Assembly (NCBI GenBank): GCA_914767885.1
Contig: CAJZBQ010000016.1
Span: 372,001 to 436,000 of the forward strand
DNA: 64,000 nt
Reading direction: 5' to 3'
Source of the DNA: Blepharisma stoltei
Taxonomy: Eukaryota > Ciliophora > Heterotrichea > Heterotrichida > Blepharismidae
Shown: piece after piece, positions 12,123 to 22,946 of the stretch
How positions within the stretch are numbered: position 1 is the first letter of the stretch
Layout of the letters: the number at the start of each line of letters is the position of its first letter
The notes under the pieces: model-generated
What the model was told of the DNA's origin: nothing
Seen by the model: the letters and a program-made list of their open reading frames with translations, nothing else
The model's database searches: none
Translations under genes and position numbers: made by a program

Positions 12123-13808
12123 ATGACTGATGCAAATAATCAGATTGATGATCTCTTACAAGCTCTTCTATCATTAGATACCCAAAAGTTCAGACAAATT
12201 CTCCAAAGCCAACTCTTCGAAATTTGAGATCTAAAAACCTACAATGGAAACAACAGTGATCTATATTTAGTTTTTCATGAAATTGCGATTTCTCTAGTAA
12301 GAGAACCAGTTGCAATAGACTATTTTCAGCAAGCTGTTATAGAAGTATTATAAATTTAGATAAATACTCGCTATCCTGACCAAAATATCGTCAAAAAAAT
12401 GCTTGATCACCCTAATCATGATGATGGGAAAACTCCTTTGCATGTAGCAATTTTAACTGGCCGAAAAGTAATTTCCAACTAGAAATTAGCCAGAATTTAT
12501 ATTGATAATGGAGCTGATTTTTCTTTAAAAGACAATCAAGGCCAAAGCGCCACACATATTGCAGCTTCAAATGGCCAGCTAGCACTTTTGGCTTATTTTT
12601 TTAAAGAATTGCATATTCCTATAGATTTAAGGGACAATACAGGAAAAACACCTTTACACATTGCAGCTTTAGAAGGCCAAGAACAAAGCGCAGGACTTTT
12701 AATAGCAGTTACAACTGATATGAATTTAAAAGATGATGAAGGTCACACACCCCTTCATTTAGCAGCCATTTCAAAATCATACAGAATTGTTAGACACTTA
12801 TTAATGAGAGGAGCTTCCAAAGATATAGTAAATAACGCAGGCTCTACTCCTCTCAAAATCGCTGAACAAATAGGCTCACCTACACAAATCCAAGAAGTCT
12901 TAGAAAAACCTTGCATTTTAGCTCATATAAATCCTATTCGGCCACCGATACAGCCTATAAAAAACTCTCGAAAAACCTTTATCTTTTATATAGCTGTTTT
13001 TATTATCCGATATTTTTTGATTTTTATGTGTATAGTTCCATTTGTTCACATTCCAGTTGCTGCATCATCTTTTTTGATTTTTATGTTAACTTTAATTACT
13101 TTCGCAGCGTCCTCTGGTATTGATCCTGGATATGTAAAAAAGGACTCTGAGATGAGTTTGGTGGATTTATATGAAAAGTATAATGGAGATTTTGTGTGCC
13201 CTTATTGCGAAGTAAAGAGACCAAAATCTAATAAGCATTGCCAGCACTGCAATCGTTGCGTCCAAAAATTTGATCATCATTGCCCATGGATAAATAATTG
13301 TGTAGGAGCTAGAAACCATAAATGGTTTTTTTCGTTTTTGTTTTTTATTGAAATTGATTTTTTATTTCATATGGCGATAAGCCTCATGCTGCTTTTAGAT
13401 GCGTATGGAGATGTGAGCGATGATCCTTTGTATGATAATCTCAATGAAATCAATCAATTCTGAGAAATTTCTCTAATTATTATTTTTTCTGTATGTGGAA
13501 TAGCATTTCTATTAGTTTTACCGTTATTTTATGTACAAGTTGTCAATCTATTAAGCAATACAACAACACATGAAAGGTTTGCCTTTAAGAAGTCAGCAAG
13601 AAAATCAGGAAAAAATCTAGATTCAGATACAAGCTCGATGCTGCTACCATCTGAAGAAAATGATCTGACAACAATGAGTGGAATTTCAGCCTATGGTGTA
13701 AGTGAAGTCACAATTAAGCACACTACAAGCTGTTGTTTTTGTTTGAAGAGAGAAAAAACCTTGACGTGGAGTGAAATGAATGAGTTTGAAGAGCAAGAAA
13801 AAGTGTAA
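12123..13808 (+). CDS. Ankyrin-repeat DHHC palmitoyltransferase
   Basis: ATG at 12123, TAA at 13806-13808; 551 aa after removal of two 15-nt introns (12345-12359 and 12468-12482). The N-terminal half holds about four ankyrin repeats (DGKTPLHVAILTGR, GQSATHIAASNGQ, TGKTPLHIAALEGQ, EGHTPLHLAAISKS). Two membrane helices follow (FIFYIAVFIIRYFLIFMCIV and the next hydrophobic run). Then comes a complete Cys-rich DHHC domain (CPYCEVKRPKSNKHC, then FDHHCPWINNC) and two further helices. This is the HIP14/Akr1-type architecture, which S-palmitoylates proteins at Golgi or vesicle membranes. Two codons (near 12224 and 13461) are TGA for Trp. The C-terminal tail is Ser-rich with a CCFC cluster. Confidence 0.9.
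12345..12359 (+). other. 15-nt intron
   Basis: GTATTATAAATTTAG interrupts the ankyrin region of the DHHC gene; splicing removes two in-frame stops. Confidence 0.85.
12468..12482 (+). other. 15-nt intron
   Basis: GTAATTTCCAACTAG; splicing joins TGRK to KLARIYIDNGAD within an ankyrin repeat. Confidence 0.85.
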
Positions 13809-13953
13809 AAAACGATGAATTCTTCATAATTATAAATTTACTAATATAAGGCGAAAGAAATAATAAAGCAAAATTATAATTGAATTGCTCTAAATTATAA
13901 ACATTAATATATTCTATATAAAATTGAATACCATGCAACTGCCTAATTTTTAG

Positions 13954-15952
13954 CTAAAAGTAAATTCCCTTTAAATTAGTATATATAATACACCCTTGTT
14001 CTAATTGAGCGATCGTGACATGATTTGCTAATTCAGCTAAATATCTTGTTTTAAATATTTTTTCCCTATCTTTAAACTCAGGCCAACTATCAGTAACAAT
14101 AGTTTTAGCTATGCTTTCTGCTGACTCTGAAGAGCTAATTTTTTCATCCTGGGGCAGAGGCTGTGGCTCTGTATGTTTTACCTTCTTATGCTTATGTCTT
14201 CTATTTCCAGATCTTGAACTCCCATGCGAAGAAGCAGTTGACTTTACCCAGTCAAATTTAAAATCATTTGAAAATTGCTCATTTGTATTAACAGTCTGGA
14301 ATAGTCTCCTTAAATAATCGTAATCAGGTTTTTCCTCAAAATGTAACGATCGGCAATAGCTCATATAATTTATATAAATTTTAGTAAATATTCATAAAAT
14401 GAAATAAAAAATGATTATTTTAGATTTACTATAAAAAGTATATAAATTCTTGAGGAAAACCCCGACAGAGCTGATCAACTGGTGTCCCAATTTTTTTTTC
14501 CATAATTTTTTGGTATTTTTCTTGCTTTGTTCCTGTGCGGACTCCTATACCATATACATTAAAAATGCCGATGCGATTCAACCTGTCTTCCTAACACTTA
14601 CTGCTGGGGTTACCGGGACCTTGTGGAAAGGAGAATAGCGTTCCGAAAGTATCCGGCTAGGCTTTAATTTGGATTTGTAGCAAGTTCTGAGACGGTCGTA
14701 TTCTCACGTTCAAGTCAGGGTTTACTTCTGGGAAAGATCTACCCAAGTCATGTGTACGGCATGGTGGCCTATATTCCTACGCTCAAGCTAGTGTTCAAGC
14801 ACATTTTGAAGGAGCGAAGCGGAAACAGACAATTGAAGCATGAGTGGAGAAAAATACCTAACTCCCCCCCCCCCCTCCGTGAGCGAACAAAAAAATTTTG
14901 TTCGCTCACGGAGGGGGGTTAATTTTTTTTTTTTAAAAAAAATTTATATATAAATTTTTATAAAAAATATTATTTTTTCGAAATTTAAAAAAATCCTAAT
15001 TTGCAAAAATTGGGAAGCAAATATTAATTTAATTTGCAAAATTTATGTTTTAAAACGCAATTTTGTTTAAAATTAAACAGAATTAGCTCTAGATTTCATT
15101 ATACTAATTATCACTTATATATCAAAATTTTTTTTCCATTAAAATTTTTTCTATTAAAAAAATTTTTGTTCACTCACGGAGGGTGGGTTTTTGGTCAAAA
15201 AATGGCGATTTTTCTAATGGTTTTGTTCGCTCACGGAGGGGGGGGGGGGGAGTAAGATCTCGCAGGACCTACTCAATATCTTAACTAAGAGCTAAAATAA
15301 CTCCTTGCCATGGGAGATTTCCTCTATAAAAATAAACAATAGAGTATCCGATACTTTCCAAGTCATCTCTACGAGATTGCTCTATACCCATATGAGTATT
15401 TATCGACGCATACCTTGCTGTGCCTGTTAAGCTTTTGTTTTCACGATATGGAATGTGTTGTTTAGTGCGAGGATCTCTATATTTTTTGCTGAGCCCAAAA
15501 TCAATTATATGAACAATTCCAGATTTTGAGCCTAAGCCCATAATAAAGTTATCAGGCTTTATATCTCGATGAATAATATTGTTATTGTGGACAAATTCGA
15601 TTCTATGCAGCATCTGATCAGCTAGCTTTATTGTGGTTCTTAATGTAAATTTTCGATGACAAAAGTTGTATTGGTCCTCTAAAGAAGATCCCAATAATTC
15701 CATAACCATGTAATTCCCGTTATCTGAGCCACCATATCAAAAAATCTTTGGAATTCCAGTGCCTTTTTCTAGAGATCTCATAATTTTTGCCTCTGAAATA
15801 AGTTGAGGGGTTTTACAACTTGTCGGCTCAAACTTGATTGCAATTTTTTCATTTGTGTTGATATTTATTCCACTAAAAATTTCACCAAAGGAGCCGCCTC
15901 CAATTTTAGAGCCGATGATGAATTTTCCTCCGATACGGTTTTCTGTTTCCAT
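13954..15952 (-). CDS. Casein kinase 1 family protein kinase, interrupted
   Basis: ATG at 15952; about 388 aa after removal of a 73-bp IES and a ~760-bp composite insertion. Kinase landmarks are GGGSFGEIF (glycine loop), [14 protein letters not shown] (catalytic loop), [10 protein letters not shown] and NLPWQG. After the insertion the domain resumes as [18 protein letters not shown], then the [12 protein letters not shown] signature of CK1. The Trp in KIFWYGG is TGA. The C-terminal tail is basic and Ser-rich (RHKHKKVK). CK1 enzymes phosphorylate acidic or primed Ser/Thr sites; substrates here are unknown. The composite insertion would destroy the kinase if not removed. Confidence 0.85.
14367..14439. 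other. Predicted short IES, 73 bp, in CK1
   Basis: AT-rich segment between TA 14366-14367 and TA 14439-14440. Its removal joins GFPQEFI to [12 protein letters not shown], matching the CK1 consensus at that point. Confidence 0.8.
14546..15299 (+). mobile_element. GC-rich retroposon-like element carrying a nested MITE, in CK1
   Basis: GC-rich DNA from 14560 to 14858 and a short remainder at 15254-15299 ending in CTTAACTAAGAGCTAAAATA. The pogo-type MITE (14859-15252) is nested between them. The flanks share ACTCCT (14541-14546 and 15300-15305) plus a weak extension, which looks like a partly decayed target duplication. Deleting from one copy to the other restores [16 protein letters not shown] exactly; TA-to-TA deletion would not. 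Confidence 0.6.
14859..15252 (+). mobile_element. Pogo-type MITE, 394 bp (copy 2)
   Basis: TAACTCCCCC...CTCCGTGAGCGAACAAAA at the left, followed by its own inverse; the right end is GTTCGCTCACGGAGG with a long G run. TA on both sides. Almost identical over its length to the copy at 39829-40221. Confidence 0.9.
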
Positions 15953-15997
15953 TGGGGATTAAAATCTTTATAAATGATTCTTACTCCCAAAATCCTT

Positions 15998-16319
15998 ATT
16001 CCTCTCCTTCTGTGAGCTAAGAAAATAAAATTTTTTCGCTTACGGAGGCGGCTAAATTTTTATTTTAAATTTAAAATAATTCCAATTTGTAAAAAAATTG
16101 AGAATTTAAATTAATTTAATTTGTAAAGTTTATGTTTTAAAATGCAATTTGTTTAAAATTAAACAGAATTAGCTAGAGATTTCATTATACTAATTATCAC
16201 TTATATTTTTTCATAAACATTTTATATTAAAAATATTTTGTTCGCTCACCGAGGGTGGTTTTTGGACAAAAAATAGGGATCTTTCCAATGATTTTATTCA
16301 CTCATGGGAGGGGGGGAGT
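15998..16319 (+). mobile_element. Degenerate pogo-type MITE (copy 3), intergenic
   Basis: The left end TATTCCTCTCCTTCTGTGAG and right end ...CACTCATGGGAGGGGGGGAG are recognisable. The internal blocks (AATTAAACAGAATTAGCT, TTTTTGGACAAAAAATAGGG) match the family. It lies upstream of the CK1 start. Confidence 0.75.
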
Positions 16320-16901
16320 TAATTGAACAGTGAGCTGTTGCTCGATAAAGATGGGGATAAATTTCGAAACATTTATTATAGATTTTTATTTATTTACATA
16401 ATTATTCTATAGCTAGGGAGGAATGAATAGCACGGGGCCAAAAAAGCCCCGTGCTAGTCATTCCTCCCTAACAATATTAAAAATATTTTCACATATATAA
16501 AACAAATTGGGTGAGGTGGAAAAAAAATCACGGTCGTTTTTCATCTCTTTTTTTTAACATAAAAGACCATTTTACAATTTTTTTGGGTGGAAAAAAAATA
16601 TCAGTATAAATATGCAACACATTTGTAAATATTCTCAAAATTGTATAAGGATTCTATTCAAGTGATTATAAGGTAATATATCTAATATTAATTATTATAG
16701 ATAATATATAATTAGAATTGAAACGAAGCCGAGGAGGGGTTAATGCTTGGCAATAAGGTAAATCACCAAAAAAGGGTGTGGGCTAATTTTCAATAATCTT
16801 CAATGGAATTGTTCGATGAAGGATAGAGGGATTAATTGAAAACGTAAAATATCGAATAAGAAAAATTCTTTTTTTAATTATAAAAAACTTAAATTATCAT
16901 T
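16320..16901. other. Intergenic region with a short foldback element
   Basis: AT-rich. Apart from the foldback at 16414-16471 and a repeated GGTGGAAAAAAAAT motif (near 16516 and 16586), nothing is recognised. Confidence 0.5.
16414..16471. mobile_element. 58-bp foldback element
   Basis: TAGGGAGGAATGA...TAGCACGGGGC, a CAAAAAA loop, then GCCCCGTGCTA...TCATTCCTCCCTA: a near-perfect hairpin with arms of about 25 bp. A relative with the same ends and CAAAAAAAGCCCCGTGC core is nested in the MITE at 37658-38082. Confidence 0.8.
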
Positions 16902-17895
16902 TTAAACCTTCAAATCCCTGATAATATTCACTTTAAAAATATCACTTGGATTAATAAGCTCAATTTTCTGTACATAAATTTTCCTGATCCATGAAGGCTG
17001 ATTAAAATCCAAATATAATTCAGGACTTTTCTTCTCAGCCTCTTCAATTCTTGGCTCATCCAGTATTTTTTCACAATTTGGGAACCAAGGTTCTAATTTT
17101 AGTTCTAAAATCATTTCATTATTAATATATTGCTTTACCTTCTCCCATTTTTCATAGCAAATTTCATTATGTTTTTGGCTTTTACAGCAGTTAAAATTAA
17201 ATTTGCGACACAAAACATTAGGCTCAAAATCACTGAACAAATACTCGACGTAGTAATAGAAAGACTCCCTTACTTCTAATCTTTGGAAATATTCTGTGCA
17301 GAAGCAAGCATTAAAGCTCTTTGTTAAACTTGGAGTTTTTAATTTATTTTTTTTCTTGCTTGCTATTATTGTATTTTCTGTTCTTGAGAGATCTTTTAAT
17401 ATAAATGAATAATTTTTGTAAATTTCGGAAAGCTTGTTTCATAGAGCTATTGATTGAGGGTTGTGATAATTATAGCTATTGAAGGATTTTATTGGGATAA
17501 TATACTTATATAATGAGAAAATGCATTTTATAATAATAATCAGTGCCTTTTTCATATATAAAATAAATAATTTTCAATAATTTCAAAGCTCAAAAATTTC
17601 TATATAAAATATTTTTTTCTATTTGTCGATTTGCTTTCTTGTGACCGCGAATTAGTTTGCAACGTAAATACTCTTTTTTAGGCTGGCCTGTTGATGAAGC
17701 CCGAAAAGTATAAAAGTGGGAAAGAATTTCGGTGTCGGAATTTATTTTCCTTCCTATATGTTTTTTCTTTGTTGTGGAAGGAGAGCTGCTTGAGGATGGA
17801 AATGAGCATAAATCAAGCGAGAATGATTCAGGAGAGTTTGAATGAGGAGAAGAATCGCTTGAATCTTGAGGAATTAAAAAGTTAGAAATTTTCAT
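16902..17895 (-). CDS. Member of a small protein family (KKEYLRCK-IRGHK motif)
   Basis: ATG at 17895, stop at 16902; about 293 aa after removal of an AT-rich segment of ~112 bp near 17499-17610. It is paralogous along its length to the gene at 37212-38452. The shared parts are a Ser-rich N-terminus, a basic motif KKEYLRCKLIRGHKKANRQ, a KSFNxxFC segment, and a C-terminal block VRESFYYYVEYLF...FEPNVLC...CC with spaced Cys and His. I do not recognise the family. The Cys/His spacing could bind metal and the basic motif could bind nucleic acid, but both are inference. One Trp is TGA. Confidence 0.6.
17499..17610. other. Predicted short IES, about 112 bp
   Basis: AT-rich, stop-containing segment in the paralogue gene, bounded by TA 17610-17611 and one of several TA at 17498-17504. 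Removal joins RQIEKN to IPIKSFNSYN, in line with the paralogue at 37.5 kb, which has no insertion here. Confidence 0.6.
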
Positions 17896-18295
17896 TTGCC
17901 TTTTTTTATTAGATTATTGTTCAGAAATGAAGCTTTTTAAAGTAGGAAATTAAAGAATTAGCATTTTTTGGGTATTTTATTCAAATATGCTTCTATAATG
18001 TCTTTTTCTTTATATGGTTTAAAATAATTATGCTTTATTTCTTAGCTACACTTTTTGCTTGAGCTTTTCTATTAAATTTTGGGAAGTTTTATTTATAAAA
18101 TAACTAATTATTTTTTTAGCTTATATTATTTTAGGTAAATAGCATCTATTTTCTTATCGTCTTTGCTTTAAAAATCGTGATTAACTTTTTACTCTTCGAT
18201 AGTGATTTAAATAAATTTTATAATAGTTAAATTATTAAGCTGATAAATATCTAAAATCTCATATTATCAGGACTGGCTATGAATTTATATATTAA
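17896..18295. other. AT-rich intergenic region, nothing recognised
   Basis: About 400 bp between a minus-strand gene start and a retroposon, with stops in all frames. No element ends were seen. Confidence 0.5.
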
Positions 18296-18310
18296 TTAAT
18301 TTCTCCTTCA

Positions 18311-18622
18311 CAAATTAAATATGGAATATATGAGTTAGGGGTTCAGTCCCCTATACTTGTCCTAGTGAGGGAAGTTCATTCTTTCTGAAGGAAATCAGCG
18401 TTGGGACTGCTCCGGCAGCCCCAAGTGTACTTGAATCACACTCAAGGAACGAAGAGAGACTCGTCCGGGCCATAGGCAACTGTAACGGTTCGACGGTTAG
18501 GCCGATTCCACCTACCGTTGTTCAGAGCTGCTCGCTAGTGGATGGAATTCATGAAGGATGAGCTTGTATTGTTAGATCCTAAGCTAAGTGGGGGTCGACA
18601 GAGAGTTATTGTAATCTTAATC
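18311..18622 (+). mobile_element. SINE-like retroposon, 312 bp
   Basis: Perfect 15-bp duplications TTAATTTCTCCTTCA at 18296-18310 and 18623-18637. GC-rich body ending in ATTGTAATCTTAATC. It contains GGGGTTCAGTCCCC near 18338, which resembles a pol III B box, although no convincing A box was seen. It lies at the 5' side of the membrane-protein gene. Confidence 0.85.
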
Positions 18623-18769
18623 TTAATTTCTCCTTCAAATAGAAATATAAATTCTATAGCAAGCACTATAGCAATACTCATTTTTTACCGATATATTAAT
18701 CTAAAACTATCACAAAAATTATGGCAGCCTCACATTGACTTGTCCAGCTTGCCCAAGCTTTTTTTACAA

Positions 18770-18926
18770 TATCATATATAGAGGTTTCCTCTATATAGCG
18801 CTGAAAGCGCAGACATTTTTCCAGGGAGCTTTCCAAGTTCGTCGGACCAAATCGCTTTTTGGTCCGACCAAGGCATTGATTTGGTGCAACCAACCGATAA
18901 ATTCCGATCAGAATTTATCGGCCTTA
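18770..18926. repeat. Cluster of five short perfect hairpins
   Basis: Consecutive inverted repeats: TATATAGAGG/CCTCTATATA (loop TTT), GCGCT/AGCGC, GTCGGACCAAA/TTTGGTCCGAC, TTGGT/ACCAA and CCGATAAATTC/GAATTTATCGG. They lie in about 150 bp at the start of the readable part of the membrane-protein gene. Confidence 0.8.
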
Positions 18927-19870
18927 CAGCGCCAAACATAGGAAACTTCTATATCCAATGGAACCAATTATATCTCAGAATCTGCATTGTAGCTGCTCAA
19001 ACCTGCATATTTTTATTTGGTCTTATTGTTTTACCATATTCAGTTGACACAATGGTATGGTCTGGCTCCCAAATACTCATCACCCTTATACATATCTTCC
19101 TAATTTTTTTCAAAATGCATAAAGTTCGTTTTGAGCAACATTACGACCAGCTTTACACGAACGTATTTAAAGACGTTATGAATAGATGGGAATTTAAATT
19201 ATTAAAAGATAATTGCATTACCAGAGAACGGGCAAGGGTGGACGGGACACAGATAATTAAAGCTGGGAATCCTTTTGATGATTTAATTATAGTCGCTGAT
19301 TTAGAAGCATCAAATTCTCATTTGGAATTATTAAGAGTTACCAATTCAGAAGGGGAAGAAGAAGTTTTAGTCGAAAGAATGGGCAATTGGAGCTGGGTAG
19401 GTGTAGTGGAGTATGTAACAATGTATGAAAGTGGGTTAAAGAGAAAAGTCACATTCAGAGAAGATGGAAATGGATTAGATTATGGAGTTACTTTAAATAC
19501 TAAAAAAGCTGGAAGAGGAGCAGTTTATTATAGAGTCAATGTGAAGGTATATTTTATATAGAATTTGCTAAAACTATATCAAAACAAAACTCATGGACTT
19601 TCTATTAAAAATGCAATTTTAGCAAGAATGCTTGGTGCTGTCAGCCATACGGTGGTTCAAACTCAATTTTCCTATGCTAAGCTTATGAAAAAAATTGTAA
19701 GAGGAGCTAGACATCATACAAAACGAGAAAATTCTACCGAAAATGCCATCCAGCTTGAAATAATTGAAACAAATCGTCCATTGAACTCCCAAGGAAGTGA
19801 ATCTTCCTCTAGTGATCATGTGAGTGACCCTGCTATTAGTTCAGAAGAATCCATCGATAATTTAAGATAA
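18782..19870 (+). CDS. Unrecognised membrane protein, 5' end unresolved
   Basis: Open from just after TAG 18779-18781 to TAA at 19868-19870, with one 15-nt intron (19547-19561). About 357 aa are visible. Two membrane helices are clear (ICIVAAQTCIFLFGLIVLPY and ILITLIHIFLIFF). A soluble beta-rich C-terminal half and a Ser-rich acidic tail follow. No in-frame ATG lies between the TAG and the first helix. The same frame is open upstream (to 18623) across another hydrophobic stretch, so the true N-terminus probably lies across an insertion or short IES in the hairpin-rich region 18770-18926. Family unknown. Confidence 0.5.
19547..19561 (+). other. 15-nt intron
   Basis: GTATATTTTATATAG; splicing joins YYRVNVK to NLLKLYQNKTHGL and removes an in-frame TAG. 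Confidence 0.85.
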
Positions 19871-19873
19871 TAA

Positions 19874-22800
19874 CTACGCAAAGAAATATTTACTAGTTAA
19901 AACATTTCTCAAGTCAAAGTTTCCTTTACTTGGCACATCTTCAAAATTCACGCCTGGAAATCTCACTTTGAACCCTTTTAGCAAATTTTCCAATAAAGGC
20001 TCACTATGCAATTGCACGAATTCTTCTCTTAGCATCCTATTCATTTCATCTAAATCGCAAGCATGTGTCCAATAGGAGTCATGGACAGCTGCAAAGGCAA
20101 TTCCTTGTTTGTGGCATCTTAAAGCAGTTCTCATTAAATGTGTACTATCCAATGAATGAACATAGTTTGGAGGAAATGCACTTTTTTGCTTAGGGATATT
20201 GACAGGTAAATTATCATGATGCCTAATAAGATTCACTTTTTGAAATGCAGTGCTAATTGATAAGTCGAACCTTTCTTGACGATATGGCTGAACTACTGGA
20301 AAACCCATCGGTGTTATCCATGTAACTGGGTAGCCTTGCTTTGCGATTATTCCTGCACAATCGATAAGCCAATCCTTAATCTTTTGAGCATTTTGGAAAA
20401 AACCAGTAATTGAAGAAAGTGTTAATTTGGCTAAATAAATAGCGCAATCCCATTGCTTGTCTTCTTCTACAACTTCTCTTTCTTTCAGCTGCTTTAAAAT
20501 TTGGTCTCTAGCCCCTATAAAGGTGACGCCATATACAGAAGTCATAACCGTCTGCTTTACGATTTTTCGCTTTACCTTATCAACAAGGAGTTTTGCAAGC
20601 TCATGGCCATCAGCAGCATCTTTGTTAACCTTTTCTTGGACTTTTATAGAAACTGCAGTGTATAAGTCTCCTGGGACATCTTTATCAACTAAATTGACTT
20701 GTTCAGCACCTTCTATGTCTCTTCCCATTGCTGCATAATGCTGAAGACCGTTACAGCTACCATCTTGATGTATATGGAGGTATGAGATATGTTGACTGGG
20801 ATCTTTTTTTTGTAGTGCGTCTGTTAAGTCAAATATTGCGGCTAAAGACTGCCATGGGTCTTCATAAGTAAGTCATTCTGAATACTGTACTGGATCTTTT
20901 GCTATTTTGAAAAAATCGTCTAGCTTTTGCTCAGCAATATCAACCCTTTTATCGAGCTGCAATTTATCAAACCCCATTTTATTGGCTACATGGATTTTCA
21001 GCCACCATAAGCCTTTATTGCCTATTGGTTTTCCGTCTGCAAATTCTAGCAGCCCTCTTGACAAATCATTCCCTAACTGATTCAAATGAGGAGAAATCGG
21101 ATAAATTCTTCCTCTGAAATCAAGGTTTAGCGGCATAAAAAATCTTGAAACTTGTTTGAATTTTCTTGCAATCCCTAATTTGATTTCAAAATCACTTAAA
21201 AGTGAAAAATTGTCCCTTCTAGCTTTTTCGATTTTTCCTTTTTCTTTTGGTGTGATTCCAGCTTCAATTCTGAATTTTTCATCAATATTAGTAAATGGGA
21301 TCTCGCCAACCCCGCCACCGTTACTATGAAGAGCTTCTATAACGTCAAGGATCCTTGAATTGATTTTTCATGGACATTTTCCCATTAGGTTTAATACTTC
21401 AAAGACCTTAGACAGATTTCCTCTTTCCATTGCATTTTTTTGTAAATCAGAGCCAGTTGAGCGTACAATAGAGAATCCTTTATGATAATAACCACCTTTA
21501 TTAGCTGAGGTCCAATCTAAGGGTTTGCATATCATTGGAAGTGTTTTTTCAAGATAAACAACAGCTTCCGAGTCTCTGCTATCCCCAAGTCTGGATAACA
21601 AAGCTTCAATAAATTCATGTTTAAATACTAAATATCCGCAATTCCTTATTTCATTTCCAACTTTTATCTGCGAAACTTTATGCTCCACAGCACTGGTATC
21701 ATTCCCATAATCCCCTTTAATCTTTGAGCTTCTTATAAACATTTCTAAAATCAAATTGCAAAACGCAATTATAGCTTCTTGCTCTCCCTGATACTTTTCC
21801 CTAGCTTTTTTAATTTCTTTCGAGCATCTTTTTATCAATTCCAAAGAATCTCTTATAGCTGGGCGTCTTTTTTTTACCTCACTCTCATTAAAAGCTTGAA
21901 AAATTTTTTGTTTTTCTTCTTCAACTAAATGATTTTGCATGTCCTTTTGAAATTGCGAAAGCATTGCAATGTATTTGACTTCCACATCTCCAAAAAACTC
22001 ATCAGTTTTTGGTGCCAGCATCCTTGTAATAGAATTATAAGTGACCACGGCAATTTTTTCTGGCTCAATTTCAGTCATTAATTCTGAATATTTTTCTTTT
22101 GATCCCTTTTTAAGAGAATCTGCTTGTTTTGTGCGAATTGCTTCACAAAATTTCGAAAATAAAGTGATGATTTTTTCTTTATATGTAATGGTATTTAGTC
22201 CTAAAGCTTTAAGATTAAATAAATCGAGGTCACTGTCAGAATTTTGGAGCTTAATGATGGAGACATCTTTTTCTAAAATTAGCTGCCTTTGGTAGAGCGC
22301 TTTTTGATTTTCGTGCTGGATTTCTTTGATACCGTTTATTGGCAAAGAGAATTGCTGCTTACTCATAAATTTGCGGATTTCGTCGTAGACTTCGACTGAA
22401 TTGCTGTTTTTGCCGTTCCTAAATTTGTTGAGATTGGCTATTAAGATATCGTAAAGTTCAATGCTTATATCTCCAGTCAAAAATCCGACTCCTGATTTAT
22501 CACAAAATTCATAAAATATTTTCAAGGCATCTGATATACCTGCTGGTGTTAAGTCCATTGATTTAGCTTCATTCAAGAGCTTATCTTTCTTATTGAGATC
22601 AAATCTATTTAAAAATATTTGTTTCTCATACAAATAATTGGGCTTGAATTCAGGCAATTTTGCTAAAATATCTTTTTGGTTGAATAGCTCTGCTATTTTT
22701 ATAGGTATTTTCTCTCGATTTTCTATTGGAATTAAATGCTCTCGAAAATGATCTAATGAAGAGATCAAGTCTTTTTTTTTTAGCCTTGACAAGTAAATTA

Positions 22801-22918
22801 TCGAAACAACAGCAGATTCTGTTAAAGTGCTTCCAAGCCCTACATAAAATTTACATCTAAAACTTTTGTTGTCCGTAGTAAATTCTCTTCATAGATAATG
22901 GCATTTAAGCCGCAACAT
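19874..22918 (-). CDS. POLRMT: Mitochondrial DNA-directed RNA polymerase (single-subunit, T7-like)
   Basis: ATG at 22918-22916, stop at 19874; 1,009 aa with one 15-nt intron (22840-22854). The C-terminal half carries the polymerase motifs in order: NLDFRGRIYP (catalytic Asp), DGSCNGLQHYAAMGRD, KRKIVKQTVMTSVYGVT (nucleotide-binding helix), PNYVHSLDSTHL and AVHDSYWTHA (second catalytic Asp). It ends in a short hydrophobic ...KYFFA. The long N-terminal region is charged and poorly conserved. The start MLRLKCHYLWREF could be a mitochondrial targeting peptide. Several Trp codons are TGA. Role: transcription of mitochondrial DNA. No IES is seen in this gene. Confidence 0.93.
22840..22854 (-). other. 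15-nt intron
   Basis: On the minus strand GTAAATTTTATGTAG; splicing joins KSFR to WLGSTLTESA near the N-terminus of the mitochondrial RNA polymerase. Confidence 0.8.
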
Positions 22919-22946
22919 TTTATTAATAAATTTATATTTTAACTTC

